From: Nitrosomonas sp.
Lineage (GTDB): Bacteria; Pseudomonadota; Gammaproteobacteria; Burkholderiales; Nitrosomonadaceae
Length of the DNA: 64,000 bases
Direction: 5' to 3'
Assembly (NCBI RefSeq): GCF_020852615.1
Contig: NZ_JADZAJ010000015.1
Location: forward strand, 1-64,000
The notes below the pieces were generated by a model that saw only the letters and a program-made list of their open reading frames with translations, was not told the DNA's origin and did no database searches. Shown here piece by piece: positions 36,447 through 45,130 of the stretch. Made by a program: the position numbers and the translations under genes. Numbering within the stretch: position 1 is the stretch's first letter; the number at the start of each line of letters is the position of its first letter.

Positions 36447-37277
36447 CTATACCTGGTGACCGGCTGCGCCGGGTTGCGCCAGGATGGATTCCACCAGCAG
36501 CAAATCTTCCACCTTATCAACATCGATACCGGCATCTGGAAAAGGCAAAATTACCGGGCGTACCCGAACACCCGTTTTCATGGAAATTTGCTGCAATGCC
36601 TGTTCAAGCGTCAAACACCCAAGCAAATAAGACCATACTGCCCGCCAGCCCAATATCCGGCTGATTAACTTCCAGGGGCGTTTACGCAGTGTTTCCGCCT
36701 GCTGCCAAAAATCTACCAGTACGCGCCCTTGCGTATTGAATGTAAATAAATTACAGCCACAGTAGTTACCATCCTGCAGTCGTATTACAGTACGTTTGGC
36801 GCTGCCGTACCGGTTTTGCACAACTTCATGCCGGACAACCCCAACAGTCACGTCACATACCAGGTTACTGGAAGCCTGTAAAAAATAATCTACGATTTCC
36901 GCTGTCAGCAGGGCATGATCAGCCGTAGTCAGTAAAATTTTCTGTTGCGGGTTAATTTGTGCAGCACCATAAGCTGCACTGCGCGCAGGCGAATCCCTGT
37001 TTTCCACCCATTTAACCTGTTTATTATCGATACGGTGCCTGAGCGCTTCACAAGATGAAAGCAGTGATTGTGGCGGACCGCACAAAAGAACAGATGCTAT
37101 CTTGTGAGATTTTTTCAGTGCATCCAGTACCCGGATAACCATGGGCTTACCGGCAACAGGTGCATAAGCCTTGCATACCGTACCGGCATACCCTGCTACT
37201 GCATCCCGCTCCCCCCGATCGGCTGCCAGTACCAGAGCAACAAACTGATTATCATTGCTCATTACAGGCAAAACCAT
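36447..37277 (-). CDS. MobA/sugar-nucleotide-type NTP transferase
   Basis: This 276-aa protein has a Rossmann-like nucleotidyltransferase start, ALVLAADRGERDAV, with KAYAPVAGKPMVIRVLDAL, then LTTADHALLTAEIVDYFL where the family has its metal-binding aspartate, and DAGIDVDKVEDLLLVESIL at the C-terminus. It probably couples CTP or another NTP to a phosphorylated alcohol, giving the activated head group or sugar for the transferase four genes downstream. The substrate is unknown. An ATG five codons later is an alternative start; neither has a clear ribosome binding site. Confidence 0.75.
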   Translation of the reverse strand: MVLPVMSNDNQFVALVLAADRGERDAVAGYAGTVCKAYAPVAGKPMVIRVLDALKKSHKIASVLLCGPPQSLLSSCEALRHRIDNKQVKWVENRDSPARSAAYGAAQINPQQKILLTTADHALLTAEIVDYFLQASSNLVCDVTVGVVRHEVVQNRYGSAKRTVIRLQDGNYCGCNLFTFNTQGRVLVDFWQQAETLRKRPWKLISRILGWRAVWSYLLGCLTLEQALQQISMKTGVRVRPVILPFPDAGIDVDKVEDLLLVESILAQPGAAGHQV

Positions 37278-37319
37278 ACTTGAATTTTGAAATGAATCCG
37301 GTCAACAGCGGCATCCTGA

Positions 37320-38471
37320 TCATGCCAGCGTCTTTTCGTAAATACGATAGCGCTTGTATTCCCTGCCACCAATTTTTTCCAGAATCGTGCGCATGGACTG
37401 GTTGTCTTCCAGTATCCATGAGAGTTCAACGTGTCCGATACCTCGCGATTTTATAAATTTCCTGGGAGCATCAATTACCTTGAAAGCCAGTGCGATTCCA
37501 GGAAGTGTATTGTGAAACTGCCTGCGTACCCCCATCAGGGGAACACGCCCGGTAGTAATTAAACCGGATTTCAGTTTACTGATTAATCTGAACAGACCGA
37601 AGGGAAAAAGCTTTCCATTCAATGCCGGCAGTACTTCGTTCAGATTAGGCAATACCGCCATAAAAGCCACAGGCACTCCATCCATTTCCGCTATCTGAAT
37701 AAACTCGTCCGGCACCAGCCAGCGCAATGAACTGCCCAGTTCAGCAAATTCCTCTTTTGTAAATGGCACGAATCCCCAGTTATCCGACCAGGCATCATTA
37801 AAAATATCTCGCATGATTTCGATTTCTTCATTGAATCGACTGCGTTGCAGTGGCCTCACCCGGATCTGATGCTGATATTTACGATCAATCGCCTGCATGG
37901 CGGAAGGCGGCTCAAAATCTGTTTTAAGCCAGTAGGCCAGCAAATCTCTGCAAGGGCGGTAGCCATTCTGTTCCAGCAACCCGGCATACCATTCAGGTGA
38001 ATAGGGCATCATGAAAACGGGAGGCGTATCAAAGCCCTGAACCAGCAATCCACATTCCTGATTGATGGAAAAATTGAATGGCCCGGTAATCTGATATGCA
38101 CCGTGGTCAATCAGCCAGCTTTCAGCAACCTGTATCAAATGACTGAAAACCGCTTCATCACGAATAGATTCCAGCATGCCAAAATGCCCGGTATCTGTCC
38201 CGTATCGCTCCCGATGCAGCTCATCGATTTGCGCACTGATTCGTCCAACAGGCTGATTATCCTGACAGGCAATCCATCCCTGCCACTGTGCATGTTTGAA
38301 ATAAGGGTTAAATCGCGAGAGATGCAGCCGCCTTTCCAGTCGAAGAGGTGGAACCCAAACTGGGTCATCTGCAAACAGCTGCCAGGGAACATCAATAAAT
38401 TTCCCGATTCCACGAAAACCTGAAACCGGAATAATTTCTATCTTTCTGCCTGCCTGGAAATTTGAAGACAT
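37320..38471 (-). CDS. GNAT-family acyltransferase, YghO/bacterial ceramide synthase-like
   Basis: This 383-aa protein starts with a region typical of the YghO family: FIDVPWQLFADDPVWVPPLRLERR, then HAQWQGWIACQDNQPVGRISAQID and GPFNFSINQECGLLVQGFDTPP, followed by a second GNAT-like half. Relatives in Caulobacter (bCerS) N-acylate sphingoid bases to make ceramide. This family link is from memory and the activity here is inferred. It lies 42 nt upstream of the NTP-transferase gene. No serine palmitoyltransferase gene is in the window. Confidence 0.72.
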   Translation of the reverse strand: MSSNFQAGRKIEIIPVSGFRGIGKFIDVPWQLFADDPVWVPPLRLERRLHLSRFNPYFKHAQWQGWIACQDNQPVGRISAQIDELHRERYGTDTGHFGMLESIRDEAVFSHLIQVAESWLIDHGAYQITGPFNFSINQECGLLVQGFDTPPVFMMPYSPEWYAGLLEQNGYRPCRDLLAYWLKTDFEPPSAMQAIDRKYQHQIRVRPLQRSRFNEEIEIMRDIFNDAWSDNWGFVPFTKEEFAELGSSLRWLVPDEFIQIAEMDGVPVAFMAVLPNLNEVLPALNGKLFPFGLFRLISKLKSGLITTGRVPLMGVRRQFHNTLPGIALAFKVIDAPRKFIKSRGIGHVELSWILEDNQSMRTILEKIGGREYKRYRIYEKTLA

Positions 38472-38562
38472 CCTGTTTACTTAAGTCTGGCAAATAAAAA
38501 ACAATTCAAGCAACTTTCCCGAGCTTTAAGTGCCAGCGTACATAATTATCCTGGCAATCCGG

Positions 38563-39051
38563 TTATTTTTTGAATTGTTTGGTAAATGCCAGCAAATCTG
38601 CAACCAGATTATGAAAATCCTGCTGCCGCTGGTGTAAATCCGGCTGACTAACGGCAGCCTCTTGCGAAACAGCTACTGAGGAAGCAGCCTGCTCGATTCC
38701 ATTTGTGCGTACAAATTCATAAAATCTGTTCCACGCTGCGTTATATTCACGCAGCTGATTTTGTGGAAGAAAGACTCTCAGGACTTCAAAGGCATCACGC
38801 AAAACAGGTAAACGCGGCTGTACGTAGGCAGCCAGATCATCCGGCCAGCGGGTAACTGCAGGGTATAAACCAGCCAGTTCTTCCTGAAAAGCTTCTTCAA
38901 AATACTCTACCGCACCGTCACGCCGCCGCCGATTAATAACATCGACGCCCACCCCGATTAACAAAACAAATAACAATAATGAAATAGGCCATATAGGAAC
39001 ATCCTCAAAATAAAGTGATACCTGTTCCCAGGGTTGAATGTAATTTTCCAA
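38563..39051 (-). CDS. Unknown protein with one N-terminal membrane span
   Basis: This 162-aa protein has one clear membrane segment (IWPISLLLFVLLIGVGVDVI) followed by a basic stretch NRRRRDG and a soluble, mainly helical cytoplasmic part ending in FHNLVADLLAFTKQFKK. No family was recognised. It starts at a TTG with GAGGG about 6 nt upstream. It is the first gene on the strand of the lipid operon and is separated from the GNAT gene by 91 nt, so it may share the promoter in 39052-39325. Confidence 0.65.
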   Translation of the reverse strand: MENYIQPWEQVSLYFEDVPIWPISLLLFVLLIGVGVDVINRRRRDGAVEYFEEAFQEELAGLYPAVTRWPDDLAAYVQPRLPVLRDAFEVLRVFLPQNQLREYNAAWNRFYEFVRTNGIEQAASSVAVSQEAAVSQPDLHQRQQDFHNLVADLLAFTKQFKK

Positions 39052-39325
39052 AATTTCCCTCTACTTTCCTCTTTATAAGAGTCAACGTTCAAAATAATCA
39101 AGTTTTTCGCCACAACTGACTGATATTGCCACAGCTCATTCACTGTCGCAATGTTTAACGGCATCATGTCTCATATTCATCTATTTTCAGGAAATTGGTT
39201 CGTAAAAACAGCCAAATACATGGTAAATTGCAAACAATTTCAGAATCAGAGCTGCAAATCTGTCAAAACCATAGTGGTTACCTGGGAAATTTCCGGTTTT
39301 ATATCAACACGGCTGAGGAGATGTT

Positions 39326-39949
39326 GTGGAGAACAAGGAAAAGAATACATCAGAGCTATTGCAACTGATCGTTGTACAGAATACCAATGCAGTGATCAGT
39401 GTGGGGGAGATTAAAAATTCACTGCATGAACGTGGCTTTGCTGTACTGCTCGCCATTGCCACCCTGCCAATCTGCCTGCCAATTCCTGCACCACCGGGAT
39501 ATACCACTGTTTTTGCTATCCCGCTGTTTATCTTCTCGGTACAAATGATGTGTGGCATGAAAGCGCCGTGGGTTCCCGAATGGCTGACAAAAAAAGCCAT
39601 AAAAAGAGGAACACTGGATAAACTGATTACAAAAGCCGCACCCTGGCTGCGCAAAATAGAAAGCCACCTGCACCCGCGGCTGACCTACATTAGCGTACAT
39701 GCCTGGGAGCGCATTATCGGGCTTTTCTCGTTTATATTTTCAATTTCCATTGCACTGCCGATCCCCCTGATCAACTTTCTTCCCGGTCTGGGAATTCTCA
39801 TTATGGCACTGGGATTACTCGGCAAAGATGGCCTGACCATTATCGCCGGCATGATCGTGGGAACAACCGGAGTAGGAATAGCCCTGATAGTGGTCGCACT
39901 GTTATGGATGGGCGTGCCCATGCCCTTTGTACAGCCGCCGGCTAACTGA
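39326..39949 (+). CDS. ExoD-family membrane protein
   Basis: This 207-aa protein fits the ExoD family: SLHERGFAVLLAIATLPICLPIPAPPGYTTVFAIPL, two further hydrophobic blocks, and FLPGLGILIMALGLLGKDG, the family's repeated proline/glycine pattern. ExoD affects exopolysaccharide synthesis in rhizobia; its biochemical role is unknown. The start is GTG with GAGGAG 7 nt upstream. It converges with the CapK-like gene, with one base between the stop codons. Confidence 0.85.
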   Translation: MENKEKNTSELLQLIVVQNTNAVISVGEIKNSLHERGFAVLLAIATLPICLPIPAPPGYTTVFAIPLFIFSVQMMCGMKAPWVPEWLTKKAIKRGTLDKLITKAAPWLRKIESHLHPRLTYISVHAWERIIGLFSFIFSISIALPIPLINFLPGLGILIMALGLLGKDGLTIIAGMIVGTTGVGIALIVVALLWMGVPMPFVQPPAN

Positions 39950-39950
39950 T

Positions 39951-41342
39951 TCAGATACCCGCCACTCTGCTGACCACATAGCGAAATTTACCTGATTTCT
40001 CTGCCGGAATTTCAGATACCTGTTCCACCTCGATCTTTACATCCCGCCCCAGCCTGGCTTGAAACGCGTCAATGATCTGACCGGTCTGCGACGGACTCAA
40101 GCCAGTCTCTGTAACAATCTGAACACGCGTCAGACCAGGATTTTCCTGGGTAATTTTGAATACCTTAATCTCCGGTCTATCCCGCAAAATATAGATCAAT
40201 GCCAGACCATGCATGACTGTACCATCGCTGGCAACCACAAAATCAGTACTGCGACCCTGTATTTCCCTGATCAGCGGCAACCCCCGCCCACAGTCACATA
40301 CCCTGTCATCGAGCATACCAACATCACCCGTCCGATAACGAATGAAAGGAAAATCTCCGCTTGCCAGATGAGTGACAACAATCTCGCCGGATTCTCCACA
40401 AGGAAGGGAGTGACCTTGAGAATCAATAATTTCAACAATAATATCCTCAGCGGTGATATGCATGCCCCCCGCCGGGCATTCATGAGCAATAAACCCTGCA
40501 TCACGCCCTCCGTAGCCGTTTGCAACCGGACAGCCAAACGTATCGCCAATCTGCTTGCGCTGATCGTCGTACAACCGCTCGGAAGTTACAAAAGCCACTT
40601 TGATTCCTGTCCCGCGCATTGTTATATCTGATTTATCAGCATATTTCGCCATGTGCGACAAAGCGGAAGGATAACCAAACAGCATCTTCGGGCGAAATTT
40701 ACGAATCGTAGCGAGAAAATCGGTAAGCTTTTGATCGGACATCTCGAATGCCGGCAATAATTTACTGCGAAACAGGCGGTCACGCCACACGCGCAACATA
40801 TCCTGCGCTCCCAGCTCGATCGGAGATCCCCAGACTACAATTTCAGGATCACCGATATCTACGCCCCACCAGCGTGTCGCTCGCCATTTTGCGGCAATGT
40901 CATGACTGACACGTTCCCTGCCGATAAAAAATACCAGAGGCTCCCCGCTTGACCCCCCTGTATTGAAACGGGCCAGTCCTTGTGCCCGATCCGATTTAAG
41001 ATCTTCCAGATGTGAACGTATCGTTGGCTTATCGAGAAAAGGCAGGCGCTGCAGGTCAGTCAGTACATTGAATTGCTCCGGATGGAAATTCAACCCGGCA
41101 AACAGCTTCTGATAATACGGAACATGCGCATTGGCAGAGATAAGCAGCTGACGCAGCTTTTCCAGCTGTAGCTGTGCGAGTTTTTCGGGAGAAAACCACT
41201 GGGTCTGCTCCATGGATTTCCGCACCCTGACACTGGTGTGTTTCTTGAGATACTCATGTATCGGAAATAATACGTTCGACACGCATCCGGTATAAAAAAC
41301 AGGACTTTTTTCCCGGGAATCCGATCTTGTTTCAAGCTTCAT
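39951..41342 (-). CDS. CapK/PaaK-type adenylate-forming enzyme
   Basis: This 463-aa protein of the phenylacetate-CoA ligase-like adenylate-forming family has the phosphate loop LARFNTGGSSGEPLVFF, NGYGGRDAGFIAHEC, and FPFIRYRTGDVGMLDDRVCDCGRGLP with a zinc-type cysteine pair. Its neighbours are glycosyltransferases, which points to the CapK branch used in capsule or exopolysaccharide loci rather than to aromatic degradation. The exact acyl acceptor is unknown. The start overlaps the end of the upstream glycosyltransferase. Confidence 0.85.
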   Translation of the reverse strand: MKLETRSDSREKSPVFYTGCVSNVLFPIHEYLKKHTSVRVRKSMEQTQWFSPEKLAQLQLEKLRQLLISANAHVPYYQKLFAGLNFHPEQFNVLTDLQRLPFLDKPTIRSHLEDLKSDRAQGLARFNTGGSSGEPLVFFIGRERVSHDIAAKWRATRWWGVDIGDPEIVVWGSPIELGAQDMLRVWRDRLFRSKLLPAFEMSDQKLTDFLATIRKFRPKMLFGYPSALSHMAKYADKSDITMRGTGIKVAFVTSERLYDDQRKQIGDTFGCPVANGYGGRDAGFIAHECPAGGMHITAEDIIVEIIDSQGHSLPCGESGEIVVTHLASGDFPFIRYRTGDVGMLDDRVCDCGRGLPLIREIQGRSTDFVVASDGTVMHGLALIYILRDRPEIKVFKITQENPGLTRVQIVTETGLSPSQTGQIIDAFQARLGRDVKIEVEQVSEIPAEKSGKFRYVVSRVAGI

Positions 41343-42441
41343 TTCTATGCCGGTGATTATTCAATACCTGCTGGTAAGCTGCCAGCAACCGCACACGTAC
41401 ATTGGGCCAGGCGTACTCTTGTATCAGCTTCACCCCTTCCTCAACCAGATGGTTCGCCAGAATCGGATCATTAAGCACCCTCAATACGGCTTCCGCCATA
41501 ACACCTGGTCTGGCAGGCGGTACCAGCAGCGCATTTTTTTCATGCGTGACCAGAAACGGGATCCCTCCAACATCAGTACTAACTACAGGTACGCCACTTG
41601 CCAGCGCTTCCAGAATTGAAATTGGCATATTATCGACCAGGCTCGGGTTAATCATCACATCCGCATCCTGATAAAGCGCCGAAATCATTTCATTATCCAA
41701 ACGCCCTGTAAACCGGACACTTCCACTTAACCCAAGATCCGTCACCAAATGTTCCAGTGCAGAGCGTTCAGGACCGGATCCGGCAATAGTCAATCTGGCT
41801 GCCGGCAGGTTTGCTCTGACAATGGCAAAGGCATGTATCGCAGACATAATGTCGTAAATGGGCTCAAGATTACGGGTAACGATAATATGCGGGTCACTCT
41901 TTTTTTTGGTATTTACCTCAATTTGTGTAAAAAAACGTTCAAGATTAATAATATTGGGAATGATTATCGTATCAAATCCGAATTTTTTAAAAACCCCCTG
42001 CAAAAAACCGGACGGAACCAGAATTGTCGTGACTCGCCTGAGACTGGGTCTCACCCAGAAAAAAGACTGGCTGAAAAACTTTTCTGCCTCCCCACCACGA
42101 TAATTAATGATTACAGGCTTCTGCCGCAACCAGGCAATCCAGATAACGGGGGCAGCATAAAGATGCCAGGACCAGCCGGAGTTGGCCATGACATGAAACA
42201 GCCGGACATTCTTTGCAGACAGCCAGATACGCACCAGGTAGGGAATTAACCGGCATATTGCCCGCATCCCTTTTACCCTTCCTGTCCATGCCGGGTAATA
42301 AGGTGCATTGGTCTGTACCAGTGTTACGGCAACCCCTTCCTGCTGTAACAGCCCGGCCAGCTGCCTGGTTTGATTGGCCATACCGCCAGACGGCGGAGGC
42401 AAGGGCCCGATCAGGCCGATATGCAGTTCGGATGCTTCCAA
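41332..42441 (-). CDS. Glycosyltransferase, GT4-like
   Basis: This 369-aa GT-B protein has an N-terminal LIGPLPPPSGGMANQTRQLAGLL (acceptor-side loop), a C-terminal donor domain with LTIAGSGPERSALEHLV, VRFTGRLDNEMI, and NPSLVDNMPISILEALASGVPVVSTDVGGIPFLV, the E-x7-E motif of retaining GT4 enzymes. It most likely adds a sugar to a lipid-linked exopolysaccharide intermediate. The start is a TTG without a strong ribosome binding site; no ATG fits better. Confidence 0.88.
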   Translation of the reverse strand: MEASELHIGLIGPLPPPSGGMANQTRQLAGLLQQEGVAVTLVQTNAPYYPAWTGRVKGMRAICRLIPYLVRIWLSAKNVRLFHVMANSGWSWHLYAAPVIWIAWLRQKPVIINYRGGEAEKFFSQSFFWVRPSLRRVTTILVPSGFLQGVFKKFGFDTIIIPNIINLERFFTQIEVNTKKKSDPHIIVTRNLEPIYDIMSAIHAFAIVRANLPAARLTIAGSGPERSALEHLVTDLGLSGSVRFTGRLDNEMISALYQDADVMINPSLVDNMPISILEALASGVPVVSTDVGGIPFLVTHEKNALLVPPARPGVMAEAVLRVLNDPILANHLVEEGVKLIQEYAWPNVRVRLLAAYQQVLNNHRHRNEA

Positions 42442-42508
42442 TTTGAGTTCTCGGAAATAACCATTGTAATCACCAGGCAGCGGGCCGGAAACAAGTCATT
42501 ACATAAAT

Positions 42509-43735
42509 TTATCTGCAAGATCCATTTTCCCTTTTCACAGACAGCCTGTTATAAACAGGCTGATACCTTGCCACACTTTTTCGCCAATTCCGTTCGGTTT
42601 CAACAAATTCTCGCCCGGCTCTGCGCAGGTTTTCCCATTGACCGGGTGTGTTTATAAGTTCCCCGACTTTTTGTGCCAATGAACCCGGGTCACCGGACTT
42701 GAACAGAATACCATTATGGCTGTCACGGATCAGTTCCCGATGGCCTCCCACGTCGGAGGCAGCCAGCACCCTGCCCTGTGCCATGGCTTCCAGTGGTTTC
42801 AAAGGCGTGACGAGATCAGTAAGACGCATGGAAAGACGCGGATAAACCAGTACATCAATCAGGTCATAGTAATCCTGCACTTTGTCGTGCGGGATACGCC
42901 CGGTAAAAATAACCTTATCCTCAATACCAAGCCGGCTGGCAAGTTGCCGCAGCTGGTTATCCTGTGGCCCGCCTCCCACCAGCAATATACGCAAATCAGG
43001 ATGCTGCGGCAGCATGATCGGCAAAGCCTGCAGCAAAATATCCAGTCCTTCATAAGCATAAAAAGAGCCGATGAATCCCAGGACACGCTTATTTTTTAAC
43101 CCAAGCTGTTCTTTAAGTGATTCATTCGCGGGGCGGCTTGATACAAATTTTTCAATATCAACCGCATTGGGAATAACTGTAATTTTTTCCGGAACAACAC
43201 CTCGCCCGATCATGTCATTTCGCAAACCTTCACATATCGTGGTAATTGCATCCACACGCCGAAGTGCGTAATTTTCAAGCTCACGAGTCAAACGGTAGCG
43301 CACACCCCATTCGCTGCTGGTACCGTGATCTACTGCCGCATCTTCCCAAAAGGCGCGAACTTCATAAACAACGGGTATACCCGCCTTACGGGCTGCCATC
43401 AGAGCTGGAATGGCGTTGAGTGCAGGGGAGTGGGCGTGCAGCAGATCCGGCCTGATAATCTGTATAATTTCCGATAACCGGTGCACCAGACCACTAATTA
43501 CAGAAAGCTGATTCAAAACCGGTAAATGACTGACAAAATCAGACTGTGCCGGTGTTCTGTAAAAATGCCAGCCATCTACATCCTCCTCCGGCAACGTCGA
43601 ACCGGTATGTTTGGCACTGGTAACGTGAAATGTCTCCCAGCCCAGTGCTCGCTGTTCTTTCAGAATTGCCAGCGTACGAAATGTATAACCACTGTGCAAC
43701 GGTATGGAATGATCCAGAATGTGCAAAATCCGCAT
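42509..43735 (-). CDS. Glycosyltransferase, exosortase A-associated (Daro_2409-like)
   Basis: This 408-aa GT4-type enzyme has the N-terminus MRILHILDHSIPLHSGYTFR followed by LAILKEQRALGWETFHVT, which I recognise as the exosortase-A-associated glycosyltransferase family. The donor domain shows ILLVGGGPQDNQLRQLA, VIFTGRIPHDKV and LKPLEAMAQGRVLAASDVGGHRELI. It implies that the cell has an exosortase/PEP-CTERM exopolysaccharide system, consistent with the PEP-CTERM protein at 56.2 kb. It lies 67 nt upstream of the next glycosyltransferase gene. Confidence 0.87.
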   Translation of the reverse strand: MRILHILDHSIPLHSGYTFRTLAILKEQRALGWETFHVTSAKHTGSTLPEEDVDGWHFYRTPAQSDFVSHLPVLNQLSVISGLVHRLSEIIQIIRPDLLHAHSPALNAIPALMAARKAGIPVVYEVRAFWEDAAVDHGTSSEWGVRYRLTRELENYALRRVDAITTICEGLRNDMIGRGVVPEKITVIPNAVDIEKFVSSRPANESLKEQLGLKNKRVLGFIGSFYAYEGLDILLQALPIMLPQHPDLRILLVGGGPQDNQLRQLASRLGIEDKVIFTGRIPHDKVQDYYDLIDVLVYPRLSMRLTDLVTPLKPLEAMAQGRVLAASDVGGHRELIRDSHNGILFKSGDPGSLAQKVGELINTPGQWENLRRAGREFVETERNWRKSVARYQPVYNRLSVKRENGSCR

Positions 43736-43853
43736 AATTTAACTTTCAGTAACCCTCAGCCAGAAATTGTCCAGATTGTAGCGTTATCAATGTCTCCTCC
43801 AACGGCAAAAATCTTTTTCTCTTTACCGTTCGACGAGTTCAGGCTGTTTGATC

Positions 43854-44942
43854 TCATTGAAATCTTGCTATCAGACGGATATCCAATCCAATTTTCCGGA
43901 AATCCGTTACCTGCAGATTATATTTTTCAGATAAGTCTGCAAGTTCAGGCAAAGCCAACATCGCTTGTGCCGAATTACCCAGCAGACTTGGTGCAAAGTA
44001 AAAAATAAACTCATCCACCAGCCCCGCTGCTGCCAATGCCCCATTCAGCACCGGGCCAGCCTCCACCAGCAGCTCATTGACACCTGATTTACCCAGCTCT
44101 GTCAGCATGGCCTTAAGATCAACTTTTCCAGTCATATCAGGCAGACTGATAACACGGGCACCCATACCTTCCAGCTGACGCATTTTCTCACTGTCAGCCT
44201 GCGCGGTAAAAATCCAGGTTGTCTCAGGATTTTGCAGCAACTTTGCCTGCAAAGGAATTTCCAGCCCGGAATCTGCAACTATACGCACAGGCTGTCTGGA
44301 TGTTTCAATATATCGTACTGTCAGCTGCGGATCATCCTGTTTAACCGAACTGATTCCGGTCAGCACTGCACAAGAGCGTGCGCGCCATTTATGTCCATCT
44401 CTTCGGGCCGGTTCATCGGTAATCCACTGACTTTTGCCATTTTTCAGCGCTATTCTGCCATCAAGGCTGGTGGCTATTTTAGTCCGTACCCACGGGTAAC
44501 CATGGTGCATGCGGGTAATAAATCCGATATTTAACTGTTGAGCTTCATCGGCAAGCAGCCCTGTCTGTATCTCAATACCAGCCTTACGTAACCTGTCCCC
44601 CCCCTGTCCATTTACATGCGGATTGGGGTCACCCATAGCCATAATCACTTTTTTTACCTGGGCCTGAATCAGGGCATCAACACAAGGTGGCGTTCTGCCA
44701 TGGTGATTGCAGGGTTCAAGAGTCACGTAAACAGTAGCACCTTTAGCTGATACCCCCGCCTCCTGTAACGCATAAATTTCCGCATGGGGCTCCCCCATAC
44801 GAATATGCCAGCCTTTTCCGACAATTCTGCCGTTATTAACAACCACACAACCTACCCGTGGATTGGGACTCGTAGTAAATAACCCTTTTTCAGCCAGTCG
44901 CAGCGCGTACGACATAAATTCATGATCAGCTGCAGTAAACAC
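43854..44942 (-). CDS. ribD: RibD, riboflavin deaminase/reductase
   Basis: This 362-aa bifunctional enzyme carries out the second and third steps of riboflavin synthesis. The N-terminal zinc deaminase shows HAEIYAL and TLEPCNHHGRTPPCVDAL. The C-terminal reductase begins at VRTKIATSLDGRIAL, with VLTGISSVKQDDPQLTVR and LLVEAGPVLNGAL. The start is GTG. No other rib genes are adjacent. The upstream region carries an 8-bp inverted repeat listed separately. Confidence 0.95.
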   Translation of the reverse strand: MFTAADHEFMSYALRLAEKGLFTTSPNPRVGCVVVNNGRIVGKGWHIRMGEPHAEIYALQEAGVSAKGATVYVTLEPCNHHGRTPPCVDALIQAQVKKVIMAMGDPNPHVNGQGGDRLRKAGIEIQTGLLADEAQQLNIGFITRMHHGYPWVRTKIATSLDGRIALKNGKSQWITDEPARRDGHKWRARSCAVLTGISSVKQDDPQLTVRYIETSRQPVRIVADSGLEIPLQAKLLQNPETTWIFTAQADSEKMRQLEGMGARVISLPDMTGKVDLKAMLTELGKSGVNELLVEAGPVLNGALAAAGLVDEFIFYFAPSLLGNSAQAMLALPELADLSEKYNLQVTDFRKIGLDIRLIARFQ

Positions 44943-44969
44943 CCGTCTTTAATCCCTTAATAAAAAATG

Positions 44970-45022
44970 GCCGGTCGGCAATATAAGATCATGATAACTC
45001 CGTGATTACCAGTGCGACCGGC
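44970..45022 (-). promoter_or_regulatory. Inverted repeat upstream of ribD, possible 5' UTR structure
   Basis: Perfect 8-bp arms GCCGGTCG (44970-44977) and CGACCGGC (45015-45022) are separated by 37 nt, about 28 nt upstream of the ribD start. I looked for an FMN riboswitch and did not find its conserved elements. It might be an RNA hairpin in the ribD leader or a DNA-binding site between the divergent genes. Confidence 0.35.
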
Positions 45023-45130
45023 TGTGAAATCCCCTGTTACCATCCCGGCAGCGATTCATTTCAGCACTTTTATCCCGCGGGTTATTCATGCTACGATTTT
45101 TACACATTCCAATTACTACCGGAGGGTGAA

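Noticed and set aside
44943-45130. Possible FMN or cobalamin riboswitch upstream of ribD
   Set aside because: Neither the RFN conserved segments nor a B12 box could be found on either strand; only a simple inverted repeat is present.
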